Shown here: positions 12,501 through 25,640 of the stretch, piece by piece
Layout of the letters: the number at the start of each line of letters is the position of its first letter
Numbering within the stretch: the first letter of the stretch is position 1
DNA from: Steromphala cineraria
Lineage: Eukaryota; Mollusca; Gastropoda; Trochida; Trochidae
Direction of reading: 5' to 3'
Assembly (NCBI GenBank): GCA_916613615.1
Contig: OU744725.1
Coordinates: forward strand, 58,288,575 to 58,352,574
DNA: 64,000 bases
The notes under the pieces: generated by a model
What the model was told of the DNA's origin: nothing
The model's input: the letters and a program-made list of their open reading frames with translations, nothing else
The model's database searches: none
Position numbers and translations under genes: made by a program

Positions 12501-15500
12501 CAAGGGACAAACGAGATGGTACAAAACACAACTGATGGAACAGTCACGTTACAGAATGCTCTTGGAGGTATTCAGAGTAGCCCCCGTAATATTCAATTGT
12601 CACAAGGAACAGCTGATGCAAATATTATTGGAACAAAAACAGCACAAAATGCTCTAAGAAATACTCAAGCGACAAACGAGATGGTACAAAATACAACTGG
12701 TGGAACAGTTACTCTCCAAAATGATCAAGGAGGTATTCAAAGTAGCACCCATAATATCCAATTATCACAAGGATCAGCTGATGCAAATATTATTGGAACC
12801 AACACAGCTCAAAATGCTCATGGACCTTCTCAAGGGACAAACGAGATGGTACAAAACACAACTGGTGGAACAGTTACTCTACAAAATTCTCAAGGAGGTA
12901 TTCAGAGTAGCAACCATAATATCCAATTGTCACAAGGAACAGCTGATGTAAATCTTCTTGGAACAAACTCACTTGGTAAAAAGACTCAAGCCACCAATCA
13001 AGCAAACTCTGTAGTGACACCAATTCCAATGGGACTTGGAACTACTGAGCCGACACTGAGTTTATTGACAACCATAAACCCACAGGGAACATCAGGACAG
13101 ACGGTATCAACAACTTCGCCGACACCAACAGTTCTGAAGACCAATTTGGACCCTGTGTCCCTGGCCGATGGGATTAAACCCTTGGCAATGGAAACTCCTT
13201 CCGCATCGCCTTGTGATGTAAGTAACCTTATAGATTTATTACTTTAAATTCAACAGATAATTTGATAGGTAAAATGCAACAGTTTTATTGTGCATTTTAA
13301 AATGTGGAAAATAAACGTCAAATCAAACCAACTTCTCTTGAAAACGACGATTTGACCGTTGTTTAAAAATCTTAATCAATCAACGTTATATTGAATTTAA
13401 AAGTTTGGTATTTTTGGTAAGATGTGTATGGTTATACCAAAATAGTTTTTATTAATCATTTTTAATAAAATAAAATTTATGTTGCTCATATAGTGAATTT
13501 GGATTATCAGTATTTTCCTTTTTAAATGTCCTTCAATGCAAAGCTTTAATAAATTACATTGGAAAATAATTCCCTTAAACTTATCTTGATTGACAAACTA
13601 ATTTTTCAATTTTTTAAAACTAAAAATAAGCAGTTTTCTATACTTCTTTTAAAGTTTTGATATTATTTTTCAGAATTATATTTGTTCGACCATAGCGCCC
13701 CATTGCGTTCTTGTACAACAGAAATGTAACACATCCCAGTGTCCGGTTGGACCCGAGTGTTCAGGTGAGTTACATAGATATGAAATTGTTATGTGTTCAT
13801 ATTTTTCAAATGTATATTTCAATATAGAGGGAAAGAGTGTAGATAAAAATTGAAAACAAAACATGTCATGTACTTTAATCAGAAGCCCCCAACTATCATG
13901 TCACCATTTAGGTTTTTAATTATTGAAATAAAGAAAGGGAAATAATTATGTTCATTAGCAAAATGAAAAAAGATTGGATAACATTTTTACCTTTACTTCA
14001 TCCAATGATGATGGTTTATATTTGGTGTCAAACACAAATTGGGTTGTTTTAAACCTTTTAGTGTAAAAAAGTGAAATCAAGGTATTCAATTTGTCAATAA
14101 ATTTTATTTATAACATTTGTTAATTTTCTCGCCTATGTCAGTTACCTACACAATGATGGTATCGTACGGGATTTCGATAACGCCTGTTCTAACTTCATTT
14201 CTTAAATGGGCAGTAACACGTTTTTCGGGGGAATATAAGGTGATGTCAGGAAAATTAAAAATATTGATTCCAATTGAAAGACAACGTATTTAAACTAAAT
14301 GGAACAGTAATAATTCAAACATATAATGTCAAGTTTAGCCATGCGATTCCTTTTTCTTACACAACATGAATAAAAGGTGTTCACATAAAATGGCCGCCAA
14401 TGAATTTTATGTGAATCTTCATACTTTGTCCTCTGACTATGGATGATTGGCTTGTGTAATGAGATTTTTGACAATGTCAAAATAATACATTTAGCATTAG
14501 CTTGCAATTATCAGTGAAAATTTTGAAACATAAAATTATCAAAAAACGTGCTACTGCCCCTTTAAGAAAGCTTAAAGCTTGATAAACCTTTATAGCTGTA
14601 ATTATCCACATCTACGAGGTTATAACCATGAACAAGGATTCTGTGTCTCTTTCTTCAATACCGTATTCGACCTAATAAGCGCCTAGGGCGCTTAAAAATT
14701 GACTTGGGTGGACGCTTATTAAAGTGGTGTGTATGACGATCGAAAGATTACGACTTGTGGAACTGTTTTTAGGTTGTCTTTGATAACTGATACAGGCATT
14801 CCAAACACTCTTACATATTATTGAGTAGTATGAACATTTACTGGTTTATCTCGCTTACTTCGATGAAATCTAATTAGATGATGAACTAGGTAATTATTTG
14901 ACTGTTAATTTGATAAACTGAGACAAACAATTCGATGTCGATAAGACCTTACCATTCGAATATCTTTAAAAAGCAAGATCCGTGAGTTGTCAGGGGTCAA
15001 ATATGACAAACTTTACCAAAAGTTTCATCTAATCGATTATCTAAATATTGACTTTTACAGGAAAGTATCATTTTAAAGCTAAACGACGTCGTATAGTGAC
15101 AACAGGAAGGTTTAAAGTCGTAATTATGATCAAAATCCGGACAATAATGCGCGCCAATCAGTCAAACGTATTTTGTTTAACTTGATGTTTTAACCGTGTT
15201 CACCCTTATGTTCCATAAATAATTTTCATTGGGTGAATTCAGCAGTTTGAATTAAAATCATCTCAGCTGGAAGTACGTAATTTCAAATAAATGTTTTGAT
15301 TGAATTTAGCTATTGTTATCAAGTTTGTACGTTATAAGTACGTGAATAAAAAAACGTTGCCCATAGAGCAATTAATTTTCATTTTTCTGACATCACCTTA
15401 TATTCCTCCCAAAAACGTGCTACTGCCCCTTTAAACGTTTGACAACTTTGTATATTTGTCATTTCCTTGATACCCAATGGAATGTACAATTATGAGTTTG

Positions 15501-18500
15501 TGTCCAAGATGAGCTCAACATACCGGGCAAATATGAGAAGTATACGAAGAAAATTCAATAAATATGAATTGTTTATGGAACACCAAATTAACACTGAAGT
15601 CAAGTGTCGAATAGTTTTGACGTGTATCTAAGAAAGTCATAATGATAGTTGAGAGTTTATAATGTTTGAGAAGTTATATAACTAGTATCATGGAAAATCG
15701 TGTAAATTTGACTTCAACGAATATATATGACTGTTTTAGATTTTCATTGAAAACAAGTTTTATAATAATCCTGCCATTTGGGTATTTAAAATGGGAGATA
15801 TTTGAATGTATATCATGAATTTTTGTACCATGTACGTTCGTTTCAAAGTACATGTATAACAATGTGTGATGAAATTAATGAGATATTTATACCGACAGTC
15901 ATTGTTGCATTTCTTTGTAGCATGAGCATATATATGATCAGAGTATCAAAATGCATCAAAATATTAAGCCATTGAATGAAAACGGATAAATACAAATAAA
16001 CGACAGTGATTATGGATAGAAACGTATTATTATTGTATGTCAGAACACTTTTGGCATAACCCTTGACCCTTCGCCATGTGAATAATAGAACCCGGGGGCA
16101 AGGATCAGCCTAGAAACTTGACCTACTATAGAGGTATAACGATACGGAAATACAGTATCGTATTGTGATACATGGACCACAATATATCGTATCGCAGGAT
16201 GCGTATCGGGATACATAAAATGATGATAACGTCTCAATGTAGGTGCTCAAAACTGAGATATACATTAAAAATATACTTCATTATGCACACAAGAACCTCT
16301 CCTAAAATTTGGAAGTTGGATTATATTACGATTACATCCAAAAAGCTGCAAATAAATTCTTTCTCAAGATTTACTGACTAAATCTTATGAAAAGATAATA
16401 ATGTCAGGAGAAAATATGTATCGGGATACGTATTGTATCGTTACCCCTTTATCGGGATACGTATCGTATCGCAACCCTCCAGTATCGTTACACCTCTTCT
16501 AAAGAAGAAATTTGTATATCATCTATGCTAATAGGCCGTTTCATTCCCCAGACAATGCACCGAACAAGAACTGGTGTTCTTCTGGCCTCCTGGTTCTTGA
16601 TCAGCTCTTTCAGCAGATAACCTGCAACCCTACAGTGCACAACTCCTGTCCCGAACAATCTGTGTGTGATGGAAGCAGGGGAGTCCATAAGTGTTGTTGG
16701 ATTGGGACAAGTGGTGCACCTGTGTCTAACAGTCCTGTTGGTAAGGGATTGAGTTTCATAACTTCAATCTTGATTGTTTGATGAAGACTCCTGTGTTATC
16801 CAGCCCTTCAAAACTTTGCTGTGTAGGGAATATTTAAGTTGAAGTAATCGTTTAGATTTCTTTGTTGATTGATTCTTAACATCTTTGCCAGTTTTTAAAT
16901 TATGTCATCAATCCTTCCGAATTTTTTTATCTTTCATTTCTTTTTATTCTTACAGATCAATCAGCTACTACGAACTTAAAGGGTCCATCCGAAAATGGCG
17001 GGTCCGGATTGCCATTTCAACAGGATGCAAGATCTTCGCATTCAATAGCTGAAGCCAGCAATGGGCAAATCCAACCCTCCAGTTTAAATCCATCTCAAGG
17101 CAACACAGCCTCAATTGACAAAGCCACATCAATGAGTACCAATGTTGCTGATTCTGCAAATCAAAAATCAACAAGTTTGTTTGGACCTCAGGCAAAGACG
17201 GTTATACAAAGTAACTTAAAAACTCTTAATAATGTTGATCAATCAGTGCCCAAAGCAGTCGGTTCAATTGACCCACCACAGTTACCACCAGGCGAGATCC
17301 TTACTGGTCAAGGAAGCAGCACTGGGACAAATCAGCTGGTACACGGAACGCCTGATTCAAATAGTATTAGAACAATGACCTCTCAAAATGCTCAAGGAAA
17401 TATTCAAGGAAGCAATGCTGTTAACCAACCAATGCCAAAACAAATCAGTCAATTAGATCCTAAACTGCCAGCATCGGTCAACCATCAACTCATTGGCAAA
17501 AGTAAAACAACAAACACCAATGTTGCTGGCGAATCTTTGGTAAATCCTAACGTTCCAATTCATTCTGTTATGCCAACTGAAAATCTTGTCAATGTTCAAA
17601 CTATGCCAAAGAAAAATGCTGTACCTCCACAAAATGCAGTAAATGGCCAGAGTGTGTCTTTGAAAACAAATGTTGCAGGCCATTCCCCTCTCAAACCATT
17701 GGATGCTTCACTACCAGCTCAACTAGAAACACCTGCTGTTTCTCCACAAAATGCAGTAAATGGCCAAAGTGTGTCTTTGAACACAAATGTTGCAGGCCAT
17801 TCCCCTCTCAAACCATTGGATGCTTCACTACCAGCTCAACTAGAAACACCTGCTGTTTCTCCACAAAATGCAGTAAATGGCCAGAGTGTGTCTTTGAACA
17901 CAAATGTTGCAGGACAAACCCCTCTCAAACCATTGGATGCTTCACTACCAGCTCAACTAGAAACACCTGCTGTTTCTCCACAAAATGCAGTAAATGGCGA
18001 AAGTGTGTCTTTGAACACAAATGTTGCAGGCCATTCACCTCTCAAACCATTGGATGCTTCGCTACCAGCTCAACTAGAAACACCTGCTGTTTCTCCACAA
18101 AATGCAGTAAATGGCCAGAGTGTGTCTATGAACACAAATGTTGCAGGCCATTCCCCTCTCAAACCATTGGATGCTTCACTACCAGCTCAACTAGAAACAC
18201 CTGCTGTTTCTCCACAAAATGCAGTAAATGGCCAAAGTGTGTCTTTGAACACAAATGTTGCAGGCCATTCCCCTCTCAAACCATTGGATGCTTCACTACC
18301 AGCTCAACTAGAAACTCCTGCTGTTTCTCCACAAAATGCAGTAAATGGCCAAAGTGTGTCTTTGAACACAAATGTTGCAGGCCATTCCCCTCTCAAACCA
18401 TTGGATGCTTCACTACCAGCTCAACTAGAAACACCTGCTGTTTCTCCACAAAATGCAGTAAATGGCCTGAGTGTGTCTTTGAACACAAATGTTGCAGGCC

Positions 18501-21500
18501 ATTCCCCTCTCAAACCATTGGATGCTTCACTACCAGCTCAACTAGAAACACCTGCTGTTTCTCCACAAAATGCAGTAAATGGCCTGAGTATGTCTTTGAA
18601 CACAAATGTTGCAGGCCATTCCCCTCTCAAACCATTGGATGCTTCGCTACCAGCTCAACTAGAAACACCTGCTGTTTCTCCACAAAATGCAGTAAATGGC
18701 CAGAGTGTGTCTTTGAACACAAATGTTGCAGCCCATTCCCCTCTCAAACCATTGGATGCTTCGCTACCAGCTCAACTAGAAACACCTGCTGTTTCTCCAC
18801 AAAATGCAGTAAATGGCCAGAGTGTGTCTTTGAACACAAATGTTGCAGGACATTCCCCTCTCAAACCATTGGATGCTTCGCTACCAGCTCAACTAGAAAC
18901 ACCTGCTGTTTCTCCACAAAATGCAGTAAATGGCCAGAGTGTGTCTTTGAACACAAATGTTGCAGGACATTCCCCTCTCAAACCATTGGATGCTTCACTA
19001 CCAGCTCAACTAGAAACACCTGCTGTTTCTCCACAAAATGCAGTAAATGGCCTGAGTGTGTCTTTGAACACAAATGTTGCAGGCCATTCCCCTCTCAAAC
19101 CATTGGATGCTTCACTACCAGCTCAACTAGAAACACCTGCTGTTTCTCCACAAAATGCAGTAAATGGCCAGAGTGTGTCTTTGAACACAAATGTTGCAGG
19201 ACATTCCCCTCTCAAACCATTGGATGCTTCGCTACCAGCTCAACTAGAAACACCTGCTGTTTCTCGACAAAATGCAGTAAATGGCCAGAGTGTGTCTTTG
19301 AACACAAATGTTGCAGGCCATTCCCCTCTCAAACCATTGGATGCTTCGCTACCAGCTCAACTAGATACAACTGCTGTTTCTCCACAAAATGCAGTAAATG
19401 GCCAAAGTGTGTCTTTAAACACAAATGTTGCAGACCATTCCCCTCTCAAACCATTGGATTCTTCACTACCAGCTCAACTAGAAACACCTGCTGTTTCTCC
19501 ACAAAATGCAGTAAATGGCCAGAGTGTGTCTTTGAACACAAATGTTGCAGCCCATTCCCCTCTCAAACCATTGGATGCTTCGCTACCAGCTCAACTAGAT
19601 ACACCTGCTGTTTCTCCACAAAATGCAGTAAATGGCCAGAGTGAGTCTTTGAACACAAATGTTGCAGGCCATTCCCCCCTCAAACCATTGGATGCTTCAC
19701 TACCAGCTCAACTAGAAACACCTGCTGTTTCTCCACAAAATGCAGTAAATGGCCAGAGTGTGTCTTTGAACACAAATGTTGCAGGCCATTCCCCTCTCAA
19801 ACCATTGGATGCTTCACTACCAGCTCAACTAGAAATACCTGCTGTTTCTCCACAAAATGCAGTAAATGGCCAGAGTGTGTCTTTGAACACAAATGTTGCA
19901 GGCCATTCCCCCCTCAAACCATTGGATGCTTCACTACCAACTCAACTAGAAACACCTGCTGTACCTCCACAAAATGCAGTAATTGGCCAGAGTGTGTCTT
20001 TGAACACAAATGTTGCAGGCCATTCCCCTCTCAAACCATTGGATGCTTCACTACCAGCTCAACTAGAAACACCTGCTGTTTCTCCACAAAATGCAGTAAA
20101 TGGCCAAAGTGTGTCTTTGAACACAAATGTTGCAGGCCATTCCCCTCTCAAACCATTGGATGCTTCACTACCAGCTCATCTAGAAACACCTGCTGTTTCT
20201 CCACAAAATGCAGTAAATGGCCAAAGTGTGTCTTTGAACACAAATGTTGCAGGCCATTCACCTCTCAAACCATTGGATGCTTCGCTACCAGCTCAACTAG
20301 ATACACCTGCTGTTTCTCCACAAAATGCAGTAAATGGCCAAAGTGTGTCTTTGAACACAAATGTTGCAGGCCATTCCCCTCTCAAACCATTGGATGCTTC
20401 GCTACCAGCTCAACTAGATACACCTGCTGTTTCTCCACAAAATGCAGTAAATGGCCAGAGTGTGTCTTTGAACACAAATGTTGCAGGCCATTCCCCTCTC
20501 AAACCATTGGATGCTTCACTACCAACTCAACTAGAAATACCTGCTGTTTCTCCACAAAATGCAGTAAATGGCCAGAGTGTGTCTTTGAACACAAATGTTG
20601 CAGGCCATTCACCTCTCAAACCATCGGATGCTTCACTACCAGCTCAACTAGAAATACCTGCTGTTTCTCCACAAAATGCAGTAAATGGCCAAAGTGTGTC
20701 TTTGAACACAAATGTTGCAGGCCATTCCCCTCTCAAACCATCGGATGCTTCACTACCAGCTCAACTAGAAACACCTGCTGTTTCTCCACAAAATGCAGTA
20801 AATGGCCAAAGTGTGTCTTTGAACACAAATGTTGCAGGCCATTCCCCTCTTAAACCATCGGATGCTTCACTACCAGCTCAACTAGAAACACCTGCTGTTT
20901 CTCCACAAAATGCAGTAAATGGCCAGAGTGTGTCTTTGAACACAAATGTTGCAGGCCATTCCCCTCTCAAACCATTGGATGCTTCACTACCAACTCAACT
21001 AGAAACACCTGCCGTTTCTCCACAAAATGCAGTAAATGGCCAGAGTGTGTCTTTGAACACAAATGTTGCAGGCCATTCCCCTCTCAAACCATCGGATGCT
21101 TCACAACCAGCTCAACTAGAAACACCTGCTGTTTCTCCACAAAATGCAGTAAATGGCCAGAGTGTGTCTTTGAACACAAATGTTGCCAGCCATTCCCCTC
21201 TCAAACCATTGGATGCTTCACTACCAGCTCAACTAGAAACACCTGCTGTTTCTCCACAAAATGCAGGAAATGGCCAAAGTGTGTCTTTAAACACAAATGT
21301 TGCAGGCCATTCCCCTCTCAAACCATTGGATGCTTCGCTACCAGCTCAACTAGAAACAAAAATATCTGGAGATGTGCAAACTTCTGGCATTACAAGCAAC
21401 AATTTTGGAGTAAACACAAAACAACCAGGAGCAGGTCCAGACTTTTCATCTCTGCAAGCAGAATTTCCAAGTAATAATCAAAGGTTGTCTTCAAACACAC

Positions 21501-24487
21501 TTGGAGGTCCTGTTTTAATCAGAAATTCTGGACAACAGAGAGTTCAGATGGCGCCAACACCATACTCCCAAACTAAACACAATGACAATATGATTCCACA
21601 AAGCTTTCAAACTCAGGGTGGACATTTTGGAACATATCGGCCTGGAGACATCATAATTGATATCCCAACTGCAGGCAGCACTAAGAACCATGCCACAATA
21701 ACTGGCGTAACAGAAACAGGGGTGATACATCTTGGCACCCATTCTCTTGATAGTCGAGGTCATCCAGCAGCATCAACTCTTCATACTCCCCCTGAACCAC
21801 CAGCACAGGGTCCTGACGGGGTTAGAACTCATAATCATAAAAATCTAAAGAACATTCTCACTACTGCAGGGGCCAGTATTATGAATAATATTCAAACATT
21901 ACCAGCAGAACCAACATTACCACTAAAGTCAGGCACATCAATATTACCTGAAAATATTGCAAGCAGGACATCAATGAAGTCTGCAGTGAATGATATCCCT
22001 CCGACTAGCAAAACAAGTGTGTCATTCACATCAACTGTTGGAGACATTCAGTCGAATGGACCACAAAATGTAGGCAATGCAAACAAACATGCTTCAGTTG
22101 TGGGTCCAACAGAAAGAAATGCTAATATTCAAGATCCAGCATTGAGGCCAACAATACACACAGATGTAATAAGCCCAATTGGTCCAGCAGCCAGTCATAT
22201 GAATCCTGTCTATGCCAATGAAAAAATAATTGCTCCATCAGTACTTCAAAGTGGGTACATGCAAGATGGCCCAGGAGTCCCATTAAGTGGAAATATTCAA
22301 CATCAACCAGCAGGGAGCAGCATTTATCCTGACCAAGGAACTGTTATTAGTAAACACAATCAAGGTTTCCCAGCTAGTCCTCTTACATTGACAGGGCAAG
22401 CACACAGTCAAAAGAGTCAAACATTTGGTTCTCCAATTCTACGTAGTAATATGGTTCAGCATGATCCAAAACATGTTCCTTCAATGCCAGATGCACACAA
22501 TCAACAAGGCTTTTACCAACATGGCAAAAGTATGGGCTCTACAAAATATGCTGGCAGTGACGTTCAGGGTGGTCAATCATTTGGTTCCTTGGGCAAAAGT
22601 CCTCAGGGTGATCGTTTGCTTGGTTATAACTCACTTGGCGCTGAAGGCATCCAGAGTGGACAAATAAAGCACCGTTCAAACCCGGTTGGACTTGGTGGCC
22701 AGACTGTATTACGAAAGAATACTCAATCAATAGTCAAAGAAAACAATCATGTTGGATTAAGCACTGTTCCTAGTGGCCTAGTAACCAAAAATGGACAAAC
22801 AAATCAATTAGGTAGAAATCACAAAAGCAGGCAAGCTTATCAACTTGACACTGGCAGCGGTCCGAATTATCATTCCACAATACAAGAAACAGGACGTATT
22901 CAAACTAAGCAAAACACAAATTCAGTTTCGTCAATGGTCCCAAGCAGTCCAGGGCATTCAATGGGTTCCAGTTTGCCAGAACATGCATATATTCCACCGG
23001 GCACAACCGTAGGTTCTGCAATTTCAAGGCCTTCTAATGGTGTACCTGGGCCAACAATTGGACAAACACTGCCAGTAGTTAACCAAAGACCGAATGTTGG
23101 GGCTCCTATTCAAGCACATGCAAGCACCTTCAAACATCCAAGACCAAAATCGAAAATGGGTTCCTCTGTGCAAAGATCTGCAAGCATTCACACAGGCCCA
23201 ACGGCCTCTACATTGGCTATTGACCCGGCAATAAGCGGTAGTCTACGTGGTGCACCAACAAACGAACTTCCAATACCAAGAGTAGACAGAATGCATAAAG
23301 TACCAGCAACCAGGGCTTTCCAAAAGGACACGTTGAGTAAGCAAGGACTGAAAAGAGCAACAAAACCAAGGATGTCTTTTGTTGAGAACACTCAAACAAA
23401 ATTAGATGCACATCCTCACCCACCTTTGGGTCAGTCAAAGCCGTACATTAAAAATATTTCAAGTCAAAAGAAAAAACTAATGTCTCTCAAAAACACTCAT
23501 CACAGAACAAGAATACAAACAATGGTTCATGTTAAACCACATGGCAATGGTCACAACATCACTAAGACTATCAAGATAACATCACCAAGATCAAATAAAA
23601 GAAATCTTCCTATAACAGTCAAAAGCAATGTGTTTAGACAAACGCCAGTAACATATAAAGATCATTTGGGGCAAACAAGGAAAGCTCCAGCTTATGGAGT
23701 GGCAATATCCACAACTGTTGGTAAACATGTCACAAAGCCAGGCTTCTGTTACAAACCATGTGGTCTTGGTGTATGTGCCAATGAATGTATACATGATGGC
23801 CATTGCCCTGGTCTGAAGAAGTGTTGCCACACCGGATGTGGACATGTTTGCACTGATCCATTACCAGTGTTACCAGCTGCTAAACCTGGAACGTGCCCTA
23901 TTCCAATGCAAATCAAATCCTGCCCAAATGTCAGAAAATGCAACCAAGATAGTCAGTGCCCGGGTTCTTCTAAGTGCTGCTGCATCAGTTCAGGATGTCG
24001 GGTTTGTGTTCCTCAGAGAAACCTGCTGCCCAGTCAGCCAATAACACATTCAAAGAAGACCACAGTATCAACCTCAGAAAACAAAACTGATGTTACCACT
24101 CATATTTCATCCACTATCATCACAAAGAACAGACCAGTCCGGCATAAACCTGGTTTCTGTCACCTCCCATGTGGATCCTTCCAATGCACACAGGAGTGCA
24201 GCAATGATGGACACTGCCCTGGCAAGTCCAAGTGTTGCAATACAGGTTGTGGCAGAGTTTGTTCATCTCCTCTCCAAAGGATCCCAAGGACAAAAGGTGG
24301 ACATTGTCCTGCTCGTGATCCAAACAGAGTGTGTCCTCAAGTGCCACATTGCAGACATGACTATGAGTGTCCTGGTTCAGCCAAATGCTGCTGTATAGGA
24401 CCTCGCTGTAGGGTGTGTGTTACTCAGGGGAGTCCCTTGTATATGATGTCTGGTGGATTTATCCCTGCTCTGCCATTTCTGAAGTGA
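9540..24487 (+). CDS. Giant secreted lustrin/WAP-domain repeat protein, shell-matrix-like (3,697 aa predicted)
   Basis: Coding exons: 9540-9563, 9960-13217, 13674-13764, 16552-16740, 16956-24487 (stop TGA); all junctions are GT-AG and phases agree. Residues 1-18 form a probable signal peptide split over exons 1 and 2. Residues about 19-1094 are Thr/Gln/Ser-rich, mucin-like, with 55-residue repeats near the end. Residues about 1095-1187 hold two cysteine-rich segments, the second matching the lustrin cysteine pattern (C..CNP..CP..C..CC). Residues 1412-2659 are 32 repeats of 39 residues. A Gly/Ser/Gln-rich then basic region follows, and four WAP domains occupy about 3450-3680. This order resembles molluscan lustrin A and perlwapin, extracellular nacre proteins whose WAP modules relate to protease inhibitors. 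A role in shell matrix or mucus is inference. Whether exon 1 is the true start is the least certain point; starting at 9960 would remove half the signal peptide. Confidence 0.85.
12120..12968 (+). repeat. Five 55-residue coding repeats plus a partial sixth in exon 2
   Basis: Units start at 12120, 12285, 12441, 12606, 12771 and 12936 (partial). Each begins with a Gly-(Thr/Ser)-Ala-Asp-Ala-Asn-Ile-Ile-Gly core and carries TNEMVQNTT and GGIQSS blocks. Unit length is 165 bp except unit 2, which is 156 bp after losing three residues. Sequence upstream is a looser version of the same Thr/Gln composition. Confidence 0.9.
14202..14565 (+). mobile_element. TTAA-type MITE, copy 3 (364 bp, full length)
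   Basis: Flanked by TTAA on both sides, with terminal inverted repeats close to AGGGGCAGTAGCACG, the left one mutated to ATGGGCAGTAACACG. It lies in intron 3 of the WAP/lustrin-like gene. The interior matches copies 6 and 7 in the same orientation. Confidence 0.85.
15368..15434 (-). mobile_element. TTAA-type MITE, copy 4 (one end only)
   Basis: Only about 67 bp remain: the catttttctgacatcacctta phrase and the terminal AAAAACGTGCTACTGCCCCT followed by TTAA. It is inverted relative to copy 3, 0.8 kb away in the same intron. Confidence 0.7.
16130..16497. mobile_element. hAT-like MITE with ATCGTATCG-rich ends
   Basis: Inverted ends AGAGGTATAACGATAC and GTATCGTTACACCTCT bound about 368 bp. Subterminal regions hold many copies of tatcgggatacgtatcg. 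The flanks show no clean 8-bp duplication. The right end is 54 bp from the exon that starts at 16552. Confidence 0.6.
17627..21370 (+). repeat. 32 x 117-bp coding minisatellite (39-residue repeats)
   Basis: The first unit starts at 17627 and the last at 21254, exactly 31 x 117 bp apart, so there is no net insertion or deletion across the array. Each unit encodes PQNAVNGQSVSLNTNVAGHS followed by PLKPLDASLPAQLETPAVS with a few substitutions. Variants such as LD to SD appear in neighbouring units (about 20620-20860 and again near 21090), as expected from unequal exchange or gene conversion. The last four residues of unit 32 diverge to KISG. Confidence 0.98.
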
Positions 24488-24938
24488 TTCTTGATTTTAA
24501 AGCTGGGAATGCTGGTCATTCAATCACGATGAAATCAGATCAGATCACTTGCTCACATTTTGTTTTTCCATATTACAAACTTTGGAAGTTCTATTCAAAG
24601 ATCAATCGTTGATTGTGCACAGATTTTATGACAGTTACTGAAGAGCGATTTGACTGATAAAGCTTCCTTATTTGAATAGTGTACCTTAAATTCTCTATCC
24701 ATTGATAAACCATTACAGACTGATTTCATTGAGAATAGTTCATTTCCAGGCCACAAGTACCTGCTTCAAGCTGAATTACTGAAAGCTAACAAGCACAATC
24801 TAGCAGGGGTAAATTGATAATTAGTTGAGCATGATCTTTGTGTAATCAGTTGATAAGATGAAGACATTAGCTGGTGATTGTCCTATTTGCTGAAGAATAG
24901 TTCTGCTGTTATTATGACAACACTCAGGTATGAGTTAG

Positions 24939-25140
24939 AATAAAAACTAAAATCCTGTTGAACATACAAATTCTGTTGGTGTCTTTTGCTACTGTAGTTA
25001 TTACAAATATTTATCATCCTTTCTTTAACTGAAATCTTTATAGGGATGGTAAGTGTTTTAAAAGTCTAGAATTTTAGTTAAATAGTGTTGATAGAATTTC
25101 TAAGGCTCAAAACATTTCTTTACATCAACATATGAATAAA
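24939..25140 (+). promoter_or_regulatory. Candidate polyadenylation signals of the WAP/lustrin-like gene
   Basis: AATAAA at 24939-24944 is about 450 bp after the stop codon and the best candidate. A second AATAAA is at 25135-25140. Which is used cannot be told from sequence alone. Confidence 0.45.
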
Positions 25141-25640
25141 GGAATGTTGGCTAGTGCCACTGATAAATTTATTCATGTCAACGATTATTTGAATATTTTT
25201 CCTTTGAACAAAAAAATAACAATTGTATTTTTTTACTTTGAAATAAAATGTATTCTCATGTGTGGAAGATTTCAGACTGTCTTTTGCTTAACACGTCTGA
25301 TTGTCAATACATGTTATGTTAACTAGTATACCAAAGATACCAGAAGTATATTTCTGTAAACAACAGTAACTGTTTCTGTTGGCAAGAATTTTGTTCCTTC
25401 CTTAAATAGGAACATTTAAAGTTTAGAATAGATTTGTAAGGATATATTTCACATTTATATCCTTCATTGTTTGTATTGTTATCTTCCCATTCATCCTTTC
25501 CCCACAGAAGTAACTTCAATAAGATCTTTTGATATTACTTCTCTTGTATTTGAGCTTGATTTCTCAGTTCTCACAGTCCCCTTGCATTGAGACATGCAAC
25601 TCGGATGCTGTCCTTAATTCTGTCTTATCAAAATTTATCT
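25141..25640. other. Intergenic, nothing seen
   Basis: AT-rich sequence between the end of the WAP/lustrin-like gene and a SINE. The short frames here have no coding features. Confidence 0.4.

Noticed and set aside
10999..12951. Several overlapping frames on both strands within exon 2 of the WAP/lustrin-like gene
   Set aside because: They arise because the in-frame repeats keep all other frames open; the Thr/Gln frame is the one that splices to the cysteine exons.
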